Assembly (NCBI GenBank): GCA_900315315.1
Contig: OMYT01000004.1
Span: forward strand, 43,019 to 107,018
DNA: 64,000 bases
DNA from: an uncultured Eubacteriales bacterium
GTDB lineage: Bacteria > Bacillota > Clostridia > Christensenellales > Aristaeellaceae
Direction of reading: 5' to 3'
Shown here: piece after piece, positions 34,411 to 42,343 of the stretch
Layout of the letters: every line of letters starts with the position of its first letter
Numbering within the stretch: position 1 is the stretch's first letter
Position numbers and translations under genes: made by a program
The notes under the pieces: generated by a model
Database searches by the model: none
Told to the model about the DNA's origin: nothing
Seen by the model: the letters and a program-made list of their open reading frames with translations, nothing else

Positions 34411-35589
34411 ATGAAAGAAGTACAAAAGGTACGGACCGCTGTTGTCGGATGCGGTATGATCAGCAGCATTTACATCCGGAATCTGAAAGATTTGTTCTAT
34501 ATTATTGATTTGGTTGCAGTAAGCAATCGCAGCGAGGAAGCAGCCAGGAAACAGGCAGATAAGTTCGGTATTGAAAAGGTTCTCACCATAGATGAAGTGG
34601 CTAACGCGGATGATATTGAACTTGTAGTCGTTTTAACTCCGCCGACCTCACATTATGAAATCATTAAAAAAATGCTGCTGGCCGGCAAGCATGTATATAC
34701 TGAAAAAATGTTTACCACCACATTGGAAGATGCAGAAGAACTAATCCGAATTGCCGATCAGAAAGGCTTGTATCTGGGCGTGGCACCGGATACGATTCTC
34801 GGCGCAGGGATCCAGACAGCAAGAAAGATTATTGATTCAGGATTGATCGGAGAGATTACCTCTGTACAGGTGAAAATCAACAGAAACCAATCGCTGAACT
34901 CTGAAACATTCCGCTTCCTTCGAAATGAGGGCGGCTCTCTGCCTTACGATGTGGGAATTTATTATATTGGTGCATTGCTTGCTTTGGTCGGCCCTGTGAA
35001 ATCTGTCAGGGCTGTTGGAATGCCGGCACCGATTCATAAGGCGGAACATTTGTTTGCATCCGAACCAGGTGAAAGCTGGCAGATTCCGGGAAACAATGTG
35101 GTGGCTGCCGCATTGCTGTTTCAGAACGGAGCTGTCGGAAGCGTGCTTTTTGACGGGAACACAATCGGCGAGGAGAAACACGGCTTTACGATATACGGAA
35201 CAAAAGGGATTCTGGAAGTCGGCGATCCCAATCATTTCGGCAGCCCCGTCAGGCTGACGCTTCAGGGACAGGAGGAGATTACTTTCCCCTTTACGCACGG
35301 CTATAATGGGAAAAATGTTATCGGGCAGCCGGAATGGTTTGACAGTTACGGAAACCGAGGTATTGGTATTGCAGAGATGGCATGGGCCATGCGCGGAAAC
35401 AGAAAGGACAACCGATGCAGCAAGGAATACGGTTTACACTGCATGGAAGTGCTTATTGGTATGGATCGGACAGCAACAACCGGAAAAACCTACGAACCGA
35501 AATCGCAGTTTGTGATGAAACCGCTGGAATCTGGATATTATTCAGGAACAGCCGAAGCAAGAGGAGACGCGGAAAGATCTCTGATCTGA
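34411..35589 (+). CDS. Gfo/Idh/MocA family NAD(P)-dependent oxidoreductase
   Basis: 392 residues. The N-terminal Rossmann fold shows VVGCGMISSIYIRNL (about 10-24), 'VVLTPPTSHYEI' and the family EK motif (GKHVYTEKMF), whose lysine takes part in catalysis. The C-terminal alpha/beta domain contains 'LPYDVGIYYIGALLALVGPVK'. The usual Asp/His pair of sugar dehydrogenases appears as DVGIYY. RBS AAAAAGGGGAGAG precedes ATG 34411. It is first of a three-gene operon, 16 bases before a TIM-barrel fusion. In relatives this pairing oxidises a sugar ring (often at C3) before isomerisation or cleavage; the substrate here is unknown. Confidence 0.9.
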   Translation: MKEVQKVRTAVVGCGMISSIYIRNLKDLFYIIDLVAVSNRSEEAARKQADKFGIEKVLTIDEVANADDIELVVVLTPPTSHYEIIKKMLLAGKHVYTEKMFTTTLEDAEELIRIADQKGLYLGVAPDTILGAGIQTARKIIDSGLIGEITSVQVKINRNQSLNSETFRFLRNEGGSLPYDVGIYYIGALLALVGPVKSVRAVGMPAPIHKAEHLFASEPGESWQIPGNNVVAAALLFQNGAVGSVLFDGNTIGEEKHGFTIYGTKGILEVGDPNHFGSPVRLTLQGQEEITFPFTHGYNGKNVIGQPEWFDSYGNRGIGIAEMAWAMRGNRKDNRCSKEYGLHCMEVLIGMDRTATTGKTYEPKSQFVMKPLESGYYSGTAEARGDAERSLI

Positions 35590-35605
35590 AAAGGAGAAAC
35601 AGCAG

Positions 35606-37243
35606 ATGAATTACGGAGTACAGTTATTTGGGGTTCTGAACAACCTGAAGGGTCGGCAACCCGATGAAATATTCAGGGAACTGCATAACGCAGGTGTTGC
35701 TTTCGTGGAGCCCTGTATCACAATGTTCCCGATTCCCGGGCTTGATCATGCTTTCTGGACGGTCGATTCATTTCACGACCTTTATCTGCCGTTGCTGAAG
35801 AAGAACGGTCTCGGTATCTGTTCCGTTCATCTGGCATCCCAGAATCTTCTGGCGGATCTTCCGCGGATCCGGGAACTGGCAATTCATGACGGGATTTATC
35901 AATTCGTTGTCAAATCACCGCAAAGTCTCTCAAAAGAAAAACTGCAACAGACGGCGATTGAATACGCTTCGGCGGCGAATAAGATGAAGGAGTTCGGTGC
36001 GGAGCTCCTGCTCCACAATGAATTGACGGATGCCCAAACGATTATTGACGGAAAAACAGCTTATGAATACCTTGCGGATCTTTGTCTGGGCAATATCGGA
36101 TTGCAGGTTGATACAGGCTGGCTGCTGGCAGCAGGGGTTGATCCGGAATCTTTTCTATGGAGCAACAGGGAAAGAGTACGGTCTGTTCATTATAAAGATT
36201 TCCTTGCCGGAACTGAAACAATGATCGGAAAGGGAGATCTTCAGATTGAACCAGTTTTTCAGTTTGCCAGAGCAATTGGTTTACCGCAAATCCTGGATCA
36301 GGACCAATCATCGGATATTTTGTCCGATATCACAGCGGTGATCCGGAAACTTCATGGCTGCGAAGGCTGTCGTTCCGCCACTGTCAGCTATCTCAACATT
36401 CTGGATACAGAAACCGGAGAAATCAAAACTCTTCGGCGCTTTGACGATATCATTGAGGCGCCGAACTGGAAAAAGAACAGCGATACTTTTCTGTATAATG
36501 CTGACGGGAGAATCTGGGAATACGATCCGGTGAGTGACGGGACGCATATGATTGACACTGGCGAATGTGATGCCTGTAACAATGACCATGTGCTGTCTCC
36601 TGATGAGAAACGAATTGGTGTGAGCCATATGACCTTTGGGGGAGAAGGGTTTACATCACGGATCTATACAATGCCGGCAGCCGGAGGGGAGCCTGAATTG
36701 ATTACCCCCAATACCCCCAGTTTCCTTCATGGCTGGTCTCCGGACGGAAAGGAATTGTCCTATTGTGCTTTTCGTGAGATAAACGGGAAAAGGGAAGTGG
36801 ATATCTATACCATTCCGGCAGAGGGCGGAGAAGAGAAACGGATCACGAACGAAGGTTTTAATGACGGCCCGGAATATTCTCCCGACGGAGCATATATCTG
36901 GTTCAACAGTACCCGCTTGGGATTGATGCAGATCTGGCGGATCCGCACGGATGGAAGCGAATGTACTCAGATGACGGATAATGAACGGAACAACTGGTTC
37001 CCGCATATTTCTCCGGATGGAAAAAAGGTGGTATACATTTCCTACCGAAAGGGCGATCTGAAGCCGGATGAGCATCTTCCAAACATGACAGTTGAAATCT
37101 GGAGAATGGATGCAGACGGCAGTCACAAAGAAAAGCTAATCACTTTTCTGGGCGGTCAGGGATCAATGAACGTAAATTCCTGGGCAGCAGACAGTCGGCG
37201 AATCGCGTTTATCAGTTATGAACTGATGCACAAACAGATGTGA
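35606..37243 (+). CDS. TIM-barrel sugar isomerase/epimerase fused to a TolB-like beta-propeller
   Basis: 545 residues with two unrelated domains in one frame. Residues 1 to about 255 are a xylose-isomerase-like (AP endonuclease 2) barrel: 'NAGVAFVEPCITMFPIPG', SVHLASQN, 'AELLLHNELTD', 'IGLQVDTGWLLAAGVDP', VRSVHYKDFL, with His/Glu/Asp metal-ligand positions. Residues about 265-545 are PD40/WD40-like blades: 'LSPDEKRIGVSH', FLHGWSPDGKELSYCAF, 'PEYSPDGAYIWFNSTR', 'PHISPDGKKVVYISYRKG', as in TolB and oligogalacturonate lyase. There is no signal peptide, so the propeller is cytosolic, unlike TolB. RBS AAAAGGAGAAAC precedes the ATG. No frameshift was needed to join the halves. Confidence 0.85.
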   Translation: MNYGVQLFGVLNNLKGRQPDEIFRELHNAGVAFVEPCITMFPIPGLDHAFWTVDSFHDLYLPLLKKNGLGICSVHLASQNLLADLPRIRELAIHDGIYQFVVKSPQSLSKEKLQQTAIEYASAANKMKEFGAELLLHNELTDAQTIIDGKTAYEYLADLCLGNIGLQVDTGWLLAAGVDPESFLWSNRERVRSVHYKDFLAGTETMIGKGDLQIEPVFQFARAIGLPQILDQDQSSDILSDITAVIRKLHGCEGCRSATVSYLNILDTETGEIKTLRRFDDIIEAPNWKKNSDTFLYNADGRIWEYDPVSDGTHMIDTGECDACNNDHVLSPDEKRIGVSHMTFGGEGFTSRIYTMPAAGGEPELITPNTPSFLHGWSPDGKELSYCAFREINGKREVDIYTIPAEGGEEKRITNEGFNDGPEYSPDGAYIWFNSTRLGLMQIWRIRTDGSECTQMTDNERNNWFPHISPDGKKVVYISYRKGDLKPDEHLPNMTVEIWRMDADGSHKEKLITFLGGQGSMNVNSWAADSRRIAFISYELMHKQM

Positions 37244-37259
37244 TCAATGAGGTGTCATT

Positions 37260-37769
37260 ATGGACTTTGAGATAGAAAACGGAATATTAAAAAAATATCA
37301 TGGTGACGAAGAAACAATAACCATTCCTGATAGTGTATGTAAAATCGGAAACCGTGCGTTTTCTTACTGTCAGCTGAAATCCATAGTTGTTCCTGACAGA
37401 ATAACGGAGTTGGGATCCGAGGTTTTCTACGAATGCGGGAATCTGCAATCTGTCACACTGGGAAGGAATATCACCAAGTTGGGCGACTATTCTTTTCTGC
37501 GGTGTCAAGCCTTGGAGCATCTGGAACTCCCCGAAGGGCTGGAAGAGGTTGCACTTTCCGCGTTTCTGGAATGCTATTCGCTGAGTAAAGCGTGGGTTAA
37601 TGGGATAGAGTACCGACTCACAGACAGCAATGCGCCGAAACCTGTCAAATTGGTTCTGGATTCTATTATGTACGGCAAACAAAAGGTTGAAGATTATTAT
37701 AACAGCGGAGCTATGGACGAGTTTGAGTATATAGATTATTGTATCGCCGGAGACGGATACAGCATCTGA
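37260..37769 (+). CDS. Small leucine-rich-repeat protein (BspA-like), cytosolic
   Basis: 169 residues with about four LRR_5-type repeats (residues 18-110): 'ITIPDSVCKIGNRAFSYCQ', 'IVVPDRITELGSEVFYECG', 'VTLGRNITKLGDYSFLRCQ', 'LELPEGLEEVALSAFLECY'. The C-terminal 50 residues are acidic and tyrosine-rich (KQKVEDYYNSGAMDEFEYID). No signal peptide or membrane helix is present, unlike most BspA proteins, which are surface-exposed. RBS ATGAGGTG precedes ATG 37260, 16 bases after the fusion gene, so it is probably co-transcribed. Role unknown; protein-protein contact is plausible. Confidence 0.78.
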   Translation: MDFEIENGILKKYHGDEETITIPDSVCKIGNRAFSYCQLKSIVVPDRITELGSEVFYECGNLQSVTLGRNITKLGDYSFLRCQALEHLELPEGLEEVALSAFLECYSLSKAWVNGIEYRLTDSNAPKPVKLVLDSIMYGKQKVEDYYNSGAMDEFEYIDYCIAGDGYSI

Positions 37770-37854
37770 TCTGATCGCATTCTTGTTTCGCTGAGTGCGA
37801 CACAGAACAGGTCATCTCAGTCTTACCATCAGATAATTCGCCTGTTTTTCATTT

Positions 37855-37892
37855 GCCGCTGCGAAAACGCCAGATATCGAGCGCGGCTTTTT
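37855..37892 (+). terminator. Weak terminator-like hairpin
   Basis: GCCGC and GCGGC arms, extended imperfectly, are separated by about 20 bases and followed by TTTTT. It is the best candidate end for the dehydrogenase operon. The remainder of 37770-37970 shows nothing else I recognise. Confidence 0.4.
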
Positions 37893-37973
37893 GGCGAAGT
37901 ATCACAGGAGCCATATGTAATCCTGTGCATGGAAAGCCAGGTATAAAATGCATCGGTATTTCAAAATTGCGCG

Positions 37974-38002
37974 TTGACAAACGTACAAATACAAGTTAGC
38001 AT
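37974..38002 (+). promoter_or_regulatory. Sigma-A promoter of the lyxose isomerase gene
   Basis: Perfect TTGACA (-35), 17-base spacer, TAGCAT (-10), about 51 bases before ATG 38054. Confidence 0.65.
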
Positions 38003-38010
38003 ATCATCAA

Positions 38011-38027
38011 TAACAACGGAGTTGTTA
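38011..38027. promoter_or_regulatory. Palindromic operator at the transcription start region
   Basis: Perfect seven-base arms TAACAAC and GTTGTTA flank a three-base centre, beginning nine bases after the -10 box. This placement fits a repressor site governing the single downstream gene. The regulator is unknown. Confidence 0.5.
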
Positions 38028-38053
38028 ACTTAATAGTAAAGGTGGTCAAAAAA

Positions 38054-38731
38054 ATGAAACGATCTGAAATCAACAGTGCGATTCAGTGGGCGGCTGACCT
38101 GATGAAATCCCATCATATTTCACTTCCGGTATACGCAGACTGGTCCCCGGCCGAATGGAAGGAACATGAAGCGGAAACAGGTCTGATCCGGCAGCTGATG
38201 CTGGGCTGGGACATCACCGACTACGGCCGCGGAGACTTTGATAAAATCGGTACGGTGCTTTATACGGTTCGCAACGGAAGCGATACGGATCCGGACGCGG
38301 GTGTCCCTTATTGCGAAAAATATCTGATCATGAAGGAAGGCCAGCGTCTGCTGAACCATTACCATGTGAGCAAGACCGAGGATATCATTAACCGGGCGGG
38401 GGGCGTGATGCAGATCTTCCTGTGGAACGCGGACCCCAAGACCGGAAAACAGCTGGATACGGACGTCACCGTATACCAGGACGGGATCAAACACACTTAT
38501 CACGCGGGAGAAGAAATCCTGATTACTCCCGGCAACAGCATTTCGCTGACGCCCTATATGGCCCATATTTTCGGGGCAAAAGCCGGTTGCGGACCACTGA
38601 TCTGCGGAGAAGTGTCCAAGGTCAACAACGATCTGACGGACAATTATTTCCTGGAGACTTCTTTACGGTTCCCGGAAATCGAGGAAGATGAGCCTGCGCT
38701 GCACCCGATGTGTAATGAGTACACAAAATAA
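38054..38731 (+). CDS. D-lyxose isomerase (cupin type)
   Basis: 225 residues, matching the roughly 227-residue D-lyxose ketol-isomerase family, which interconverts D-lyxose with D-xylulose and in many members D-mannose with D-fructose. The diagnostic metal-binding stretch is present: 'YCEKYLIMKEGQRLLNHYHV' followed by SKTEDIINRAGG, with the His and Glu ligands, and a second cupin motif with a histidine near 'LTPYMAHIFGA'. ATG 38054 was preferred over an in-frame GTG at 38042 because AAAGGTGG lies 7-10 bases upstream. It has its own promoter and palindromic operator. Together with the beta-mannosidase it could link mannan or xylan sugars to central metabolism. Confidence 0.88.
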   Translation: MKRSEINSAIQWAADLMKSHHISLPVYADWSPAEWKEHEAETGLIRQLMLGWDITDYGRGDFDKIGTVLYTVRNGSDTDPDAGVPYCEKYLIMKEGQRLLNHYHVSKTEDIINRAGGVMQIFLWNADPKTGKQLDTDVTVYQDGIKHTYHAGEEILITPGNSISLTPYMAHIFGAKAGCGPLICGEVSKVNNDLTDNYFLETSLRFPEIEEDEPALHPMCNEYTK

Positions 38732-38779
38732 GGGGGCTTTTCTTCCCTTCCAATGAGACATTATGACCCGGCTTCCTGG

Positions 38780-39502
38780 TTATTGCCGGAAGTTTTGATT
38801 CCGGTAATCACTGGGAGAGATGCCGTAGAAACGCCGGAAAGCTTTACTGAAATAATTGGCATTGCTGTAACCCAGGAAATCCGCGATGACAGGCAAAGTC
38901 AGCTTGGGATTCCGCAGGAGTTCCACTGCCTGTTTCATCCTTACCTGTAGGATATATTCATAGACAGCAAAGCCGTGCTTCGCGCGGAAAATTCTGCCGA
39001 TATACTCCCGGCTGAAGTGAAACTGTTCCGCCAGAAACTCCAGGCTGATCTCTTCCCGGTAGTGTTCATCGATATATTTTTTCAGATTATCCGCGATATC
39101 ATCCGCCGTCTGCGCTTCTTCCGGCTGAGGAGGAAGGAGCGAGACGGCTTTTTTCAGCGCGGCAGCCAGTTCCTCTTCGTCGACAGGTTTCAGCAGATAG
39201 TCGACAACATTGTGGCGAAGCGCCGCACGGGCAAAGTCAAAGGAATCATAGCCGCTGACAACAATGAAGCGGCTTTCAGGATAGCGGGAAGCAGCCTGCT
39301 CCAGAAAATCCGCGCCATTCATCCTGGGCATGTTCATGTCGACGAAGACGATCTGCGGACGGAAGGTTTCCATCATTTCCAGCGCTTCGACCCCGTGGTA
39401 AGCAGACTCGGGATGCCGCAGCCCCAACGCATTCCAGTCCACGAGGGCCCGAATCGCCTGATGAACTGATTGTTCATCATCAACAATTAAGGTTCTGTAC
39501 AT
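38780..39502 (-). CDS. Two-component response regulator, YesN/AraC type
   Basis: 240 residues: receiver domain (about 1-120) with acidic pocket DDE at 8-10, phospho-acceptor in IVFVDMNMPRMNG near residue 56, and conserved Lys in YLLKPVD; then an AraC helix-turn-helix pair (about 140-240, 'ISLEFLAEQFHFSREYIGRIF', SNANYFSKAFRRFYGISPSDYR). It is shorter than canonical YesN. RBS GGGAGG lies 10 bases before the ATG. Such regulators commonly control Lpl-type importers and pectin or xylan genes. Its cognate kinase, immediately upstream and overlapping by 23 bases, is truncated. Confidence 0.92.
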   Translation of the reverse strand: MYRTLIVDDEQSVHQAIRALVDWNALGLRHPESAYHGVEALEMMETFRPQIVFVDMNMPRMNGADFLEQAASRYPESRFIVVSGYDSFDFARAALRHNVVDYLLKPVDEEELAAALKKAVSLLPPQPEEAQTADDIADNLKKYIDEHYREEISLEFLAEQFHFSREYIGRIFRAKHGFAVYEYILQVRMKQAVELLRNPKLTLPVIADFLGYSNANYFSKAFRRFYGISPSDYRNQNFRQ

Positions 39503-39914
39503 GACGGCGTACCTCCCTGGGGATGATCAGTTTCACCATTGTTTCCTGTCCGGATTCCGCCCCGCTCGAAATTTCCAGACGGGCTTTATCTCCATAGATC
39601 AACCTAAGTCTGGTTGCCAGATTTCCCAGACCGATGTTTTTCTCCAGGTTAACCGATTCCTCCCGGACAGAGTCCTGCAGTTCCCTCAGTTTTTCCGGGG
39701 GAATACAGTTCCCGTTGTTGATCACCCGTAAATCAGCACAATCCGGCATCGCCTTGCAGATGATGGTGATGGTGAGAGGTTCTGTTCTGTCCGCCATGCC
39801 GTGAGTAATCGCGTTTTCCGTCAGCGCCAGCAGGCCGAGCTTCGGCACCTCCATATTCATCAGGCTTTCATCAGCCTGTATGTCGAAATCGAGTCTGTCG
39901 CCGAAGCGGGCTTT
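39480..39914 (-). pseudogene. Sensor histidine kinase (YesM/LytS type), C-terminal remnant
   Basis: Only the ATPase end remains: KARFGDRLDFDIQ, the N-box LLALTENAITHG, VINNGNCIPP, and GLGNLATRLRLIYGD (G-box). Homology begins at the lysine encoded at 39912-39914; an in-frame stop (TAG on the minus strand, 39915-39917) lies just before it. Membrane helices, HAMP and phospho-accepting histidine regions, normally about 400 residues, are missing. The remnant overlaps the response regulator by 23 bases, as intact YesMN pairs often do. An internal ATG at 39860 could start a soluble ATPase fragment, but signalling would be lost. Confidence 0.8.
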
Positions 39915-40509
39915 CTACAGGGAGAGATATGACAACTTCTTCCGCTTCATCGACCTGTGCGTGAAGTACGGCGACAACAAACCCCTGGAGACGGACCTGG
40001 CCGGGGAGGATTCCGCTTTCGGAACCGGAAAGGCTGCCATGATGGTCGGCCAGGGCGCCTGGGTAGAAGCGGATGTGCTTGCGATTGACGATTCAATCCA
40101 GATTGGCTTCGCGGGGTATCCTGTGACAGACAATCCCGCTCAGAGCCAGATCATCGGTGGCTCTGATCAGGCGCTTCGTATCAACAAGGATTCCAAGAAC
40201 CTTCAGGCGGTGCTGGACTTCGTCAACTGGTGGTATACCAGCGAATACGGCCAGAACTGGTTCTGCGATGTTGCCGGAGTAATTCCGCCGGTGACCGGTG
40301 CCAAGGTAGCTGACATGCAGATCATCAAACAAGGCGTTGAGCTGTCTGCTGCTGACGGAACCGCTCCGCTGAGCATCTGCTACTCTTCCGACAGCTATCA
40401 CCAGGCCAAGGGTGAGGCGCTCCAGGCTTACATCGGCGGCAGCCTGACAAAGGACGAATGCTGTGCGCAGATTGAAGCTAAGTGTGTGGAACTGGACGGA
40501 ACGAAATAA
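39880..40509 (+). pseudogene. Sugar ABC substrate-binding protein (family 1), C-terminal remnant
   Basis: The C-terminal half of a CUT1 binding protein: 'YDNFFRFIDLCVKYGDN', 'AFGTGKAAMMVGQGAW', GFAGYPVTDN, 'VLDFVNWWYTSEYGQNWF'. About 200 N-terminal residues including the signal peptide are absent. The first ten codons of the open frame are merely the antisense of the kinase remnant, so real homology starts near 39907. No RBS is seen. The two permeases of the same importer follow intact after a terminator. Both this gene and the divergent kinase lose their 5' ends at one point. Confidence 0.82.
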
Positions 40510-40525
40510 GGATTGAAACATTCAG

Positions 40526-40558
40526 CCGCGCTGCCATGGCTGCAGCGCGGTTCTTTTT
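40526..40558 (+). terminator. Intrinsic terminator after the binding-protein remnant
   Basis: Nine-base stem CCGCGCTGC/GCAGCGCGG, then TTCTTTTT. This mirrors the binding-protein/terminator/permease order of the other two importers, supporting the view that the upstream remnant was once a full gene. Confidence 0.82.
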
Positions 40559-40587
40559 CAGAAAACTGAACTGCGGAGGAACAAGCC

Positions 40588-41487
40588 ATGGAGAGAAAAC
40601 CCGTGAGCCCGATGAGCCGGAAGGCGCTCAAAGATACGCTGATTTTTACGGCTCCGGCCGTGATCATGGTGCTGCTGGCCATGTATATACCGTTTGTGAT
40701 GAGCGGGTATTATTCCCTGACGGAATGGAACGGCATTTCCCGGAATCCCGTTTTTATCGGCTTCGAGAATTTTAAAACCATTTTCTCTTCAGGCAGCCCG
40801 GAGTTCGTCAATGCGCTGCTGTTTACCTTCAAATATGCTGCACTGTTCATCGTGTTCAGCAACGTTTTTGCGCTTGCGCTCGCGGTCGCGCTGTCGCGAA
40901 AATTCAGGTTCGCCAATTTCCTGCGCGGGATGTTTTTCCTACCGTATATCATGTCCATGACCATCGTCGGATTTATCTGGAAGTTTATCTTTACGCAGGG
41001 GTTTGAAAAACTTTTTGAGATTACCGGATGGAGCATCTGGAATTACAGTTGGCTGGGGGATGGCAATCTGGCATTCTGGTCGATTGTGTTGGTCGGCGTA
41101 TGGCAGTCCCTCGGCTTTTATATCGTGCTTTACGTGGCCGGACTGCAGGCGATTCCCACGGATGTGCTGGAGGCAGCCAGCATTGACGGCGCCAATGCCC
41201 GCCAGCGATTCTTCCGGGTTATTCTGCCGCTGTTGGGACCGTCCATTACAACCTGTATGTTCATGTCCCTGACAAACTCGCTGAAAGTATTTGACATTAT
41301 TCTGGCATTGACCAAAGGAGGACCCGGCGGGGCAACTTATTCCGCCACGCTGGATATCTACCGGGAAGCATTTCAGAACAATAACTACGGACTGGGTTCG
41401 GCGAAAGCGATCGTATTCTTTGTAATCGTTCTGATCCTTACCCAGGTGGTTCTCAAAGTGTTCGAGCGCAGGGAGGTTGAGCAGTAA
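40588..41487 (+). CDS. Sugar ABC transporter permease, MalF/UgpA type
   Basis: 299 residues, six membrane helices. 'YIPFVMSGYYSLTEWNGISRNP' near the first helix and the coupling loop 'DVLEAASIDGANARQRFFRVILPLL' near 200 identify the CUT1 family. RBS GCGGAGGAACA precedes ATG 40588. Its stop and the next start share one base (TAATG), so the two permeases are translationally coupled. The alpha-xylosidase downstream suggests that the cargo is a xyloglucan oligosaccharide. Confidence 0.92.
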   Translation: MERKPVSPMSRKALKDTLIFTAPAVIMVLLAMYIPFVMSGYYSLTEWNGISRNPVFIGFENFKTIFSSGSPEFVNALLFTFKYAALFIVFSNVFALALAVALSRKFRFANFLRGMFFLPYIMSMTIVGFIWKFIFTQGFEKLFEITGWSIWNYSWLGDGNLAFWSIVLVGVWQSLGFYIVLYVAGLQAIPTDVLEAASIDGANARQRFFRVILPLLGPSITTCMFMSLTNSLKVFDIILALTKGGPGGATYSATLDIYREAFQNNNYGLGSAKAIVFFVIVLILTQVVLKVFERREVEQ

Positions 41488-42329
41488 TGACGGAGAACAA
41501 AGTAAAGCACCGCACGCTGCATATCATCTTCCTGATCGTCATGATCCTGCTGGCCTGCCTGTATATCTATCCCGTGTTTCTGATGGCAAACAATTCCCTG
41601 AAGCCTTTCAAGGAGATTCTGACCGATGTGCTGGCCCTTCCCTCGAAGATTGCCTGGGATAACTACGGCTATGTCATTGAGAAGATGGAGTATTTCCGGC
41701 TGTTCTGGAACAACGTTGTCATTACGATCATCGGCATTGTCGGTATCGTTGTTTTTTCCGCCATGGCGGCTTATATCCTGGATCGCCGAAAGACGAAGTT
41801 AACCAAACCGATTCACACCTTTATCATCACGCCGATGCTGATTCCCTTTCAGACCATCATGATCACCCTGCTGAAGTTCATGAATATTATTCATCTAAAC
41901 GGCAGCACCTGGGGCCTGGGCATCCAATACTGGGGTTTCGGTATTCCGATGGCGACCTTTATCTATTTTAACTTTATGAAGTCCATTCCCAAAGAAATTG
42001 ACGAAAGCGCCATGATCGACGGTGCATCAACTTTCAGAACCTTCAGGACAATCATTTTCCCGCTTCTGAAAACCGTTACGGCAACGGTTGTCGTGCTGGA
42101 TGTCATGTGGATCTGGAATGATTTCCTGCTTCCTTTACTGATGGTCAACAGCACCCCTGCTTCCAAGACGCTGGTGCTTGCAGCTTACAATTTTGTCGGG
42201 TCCCTGAACACCAAATGGCACTATGCGCTTGCGGCTATGGTGCTTGCGATTCTGCCGTCGGTTATTGTATTTATCTTCCTGCAGCGATATATTGTGGATG
42301 GCGTTGTTGCGGGCGCCGTAAAAGGATAA
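41487..42329 (+). CDS. Sugar ABC transporter permease, MalG/UgpE type
   Basis: 280 residues with six membrane helices; 'YIYPVFLMANNSLKPFKEI' follows the first helix, and the coupling loop reads 'EIDESAMIDGASTFRTFRTIIFPLL' near 175. It ends GVVAGAVKG like other members. Coupled by TAATG to the previous permease, and 14 bases before the alpha-xylosidase. With the binding protein broken, this importer would need a binding protein from elsewhere to work. Confidence 0.92.
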   Translation: MTENKVKHRTLHIIFLIVMILLACLYIYPVFLMANNSLKPFKEILTDVLALPSKIAWDNYGYVIEKMEYFRLFWNNVVITIIGIVGIVVFSAMAAYILDRRKTKLTKPIHTFIITPMLIPFQTIMITLLKFMNIIHLNGSTWGLGIQYWGFGIPMATFIYFNFMKSIPKEIDESAMIDGASTFRTFRTIIFPLLKTVTATVVVLDVMWIWNDFLLPLLMVNSTPASKTLVLAAYNFVGSLNTKWHYALAAMVLAILPSVIVFIFLQRYIVDGVVAGAVKG

Positions 42330-42343
42330 GGGGGGAGCGGAAC

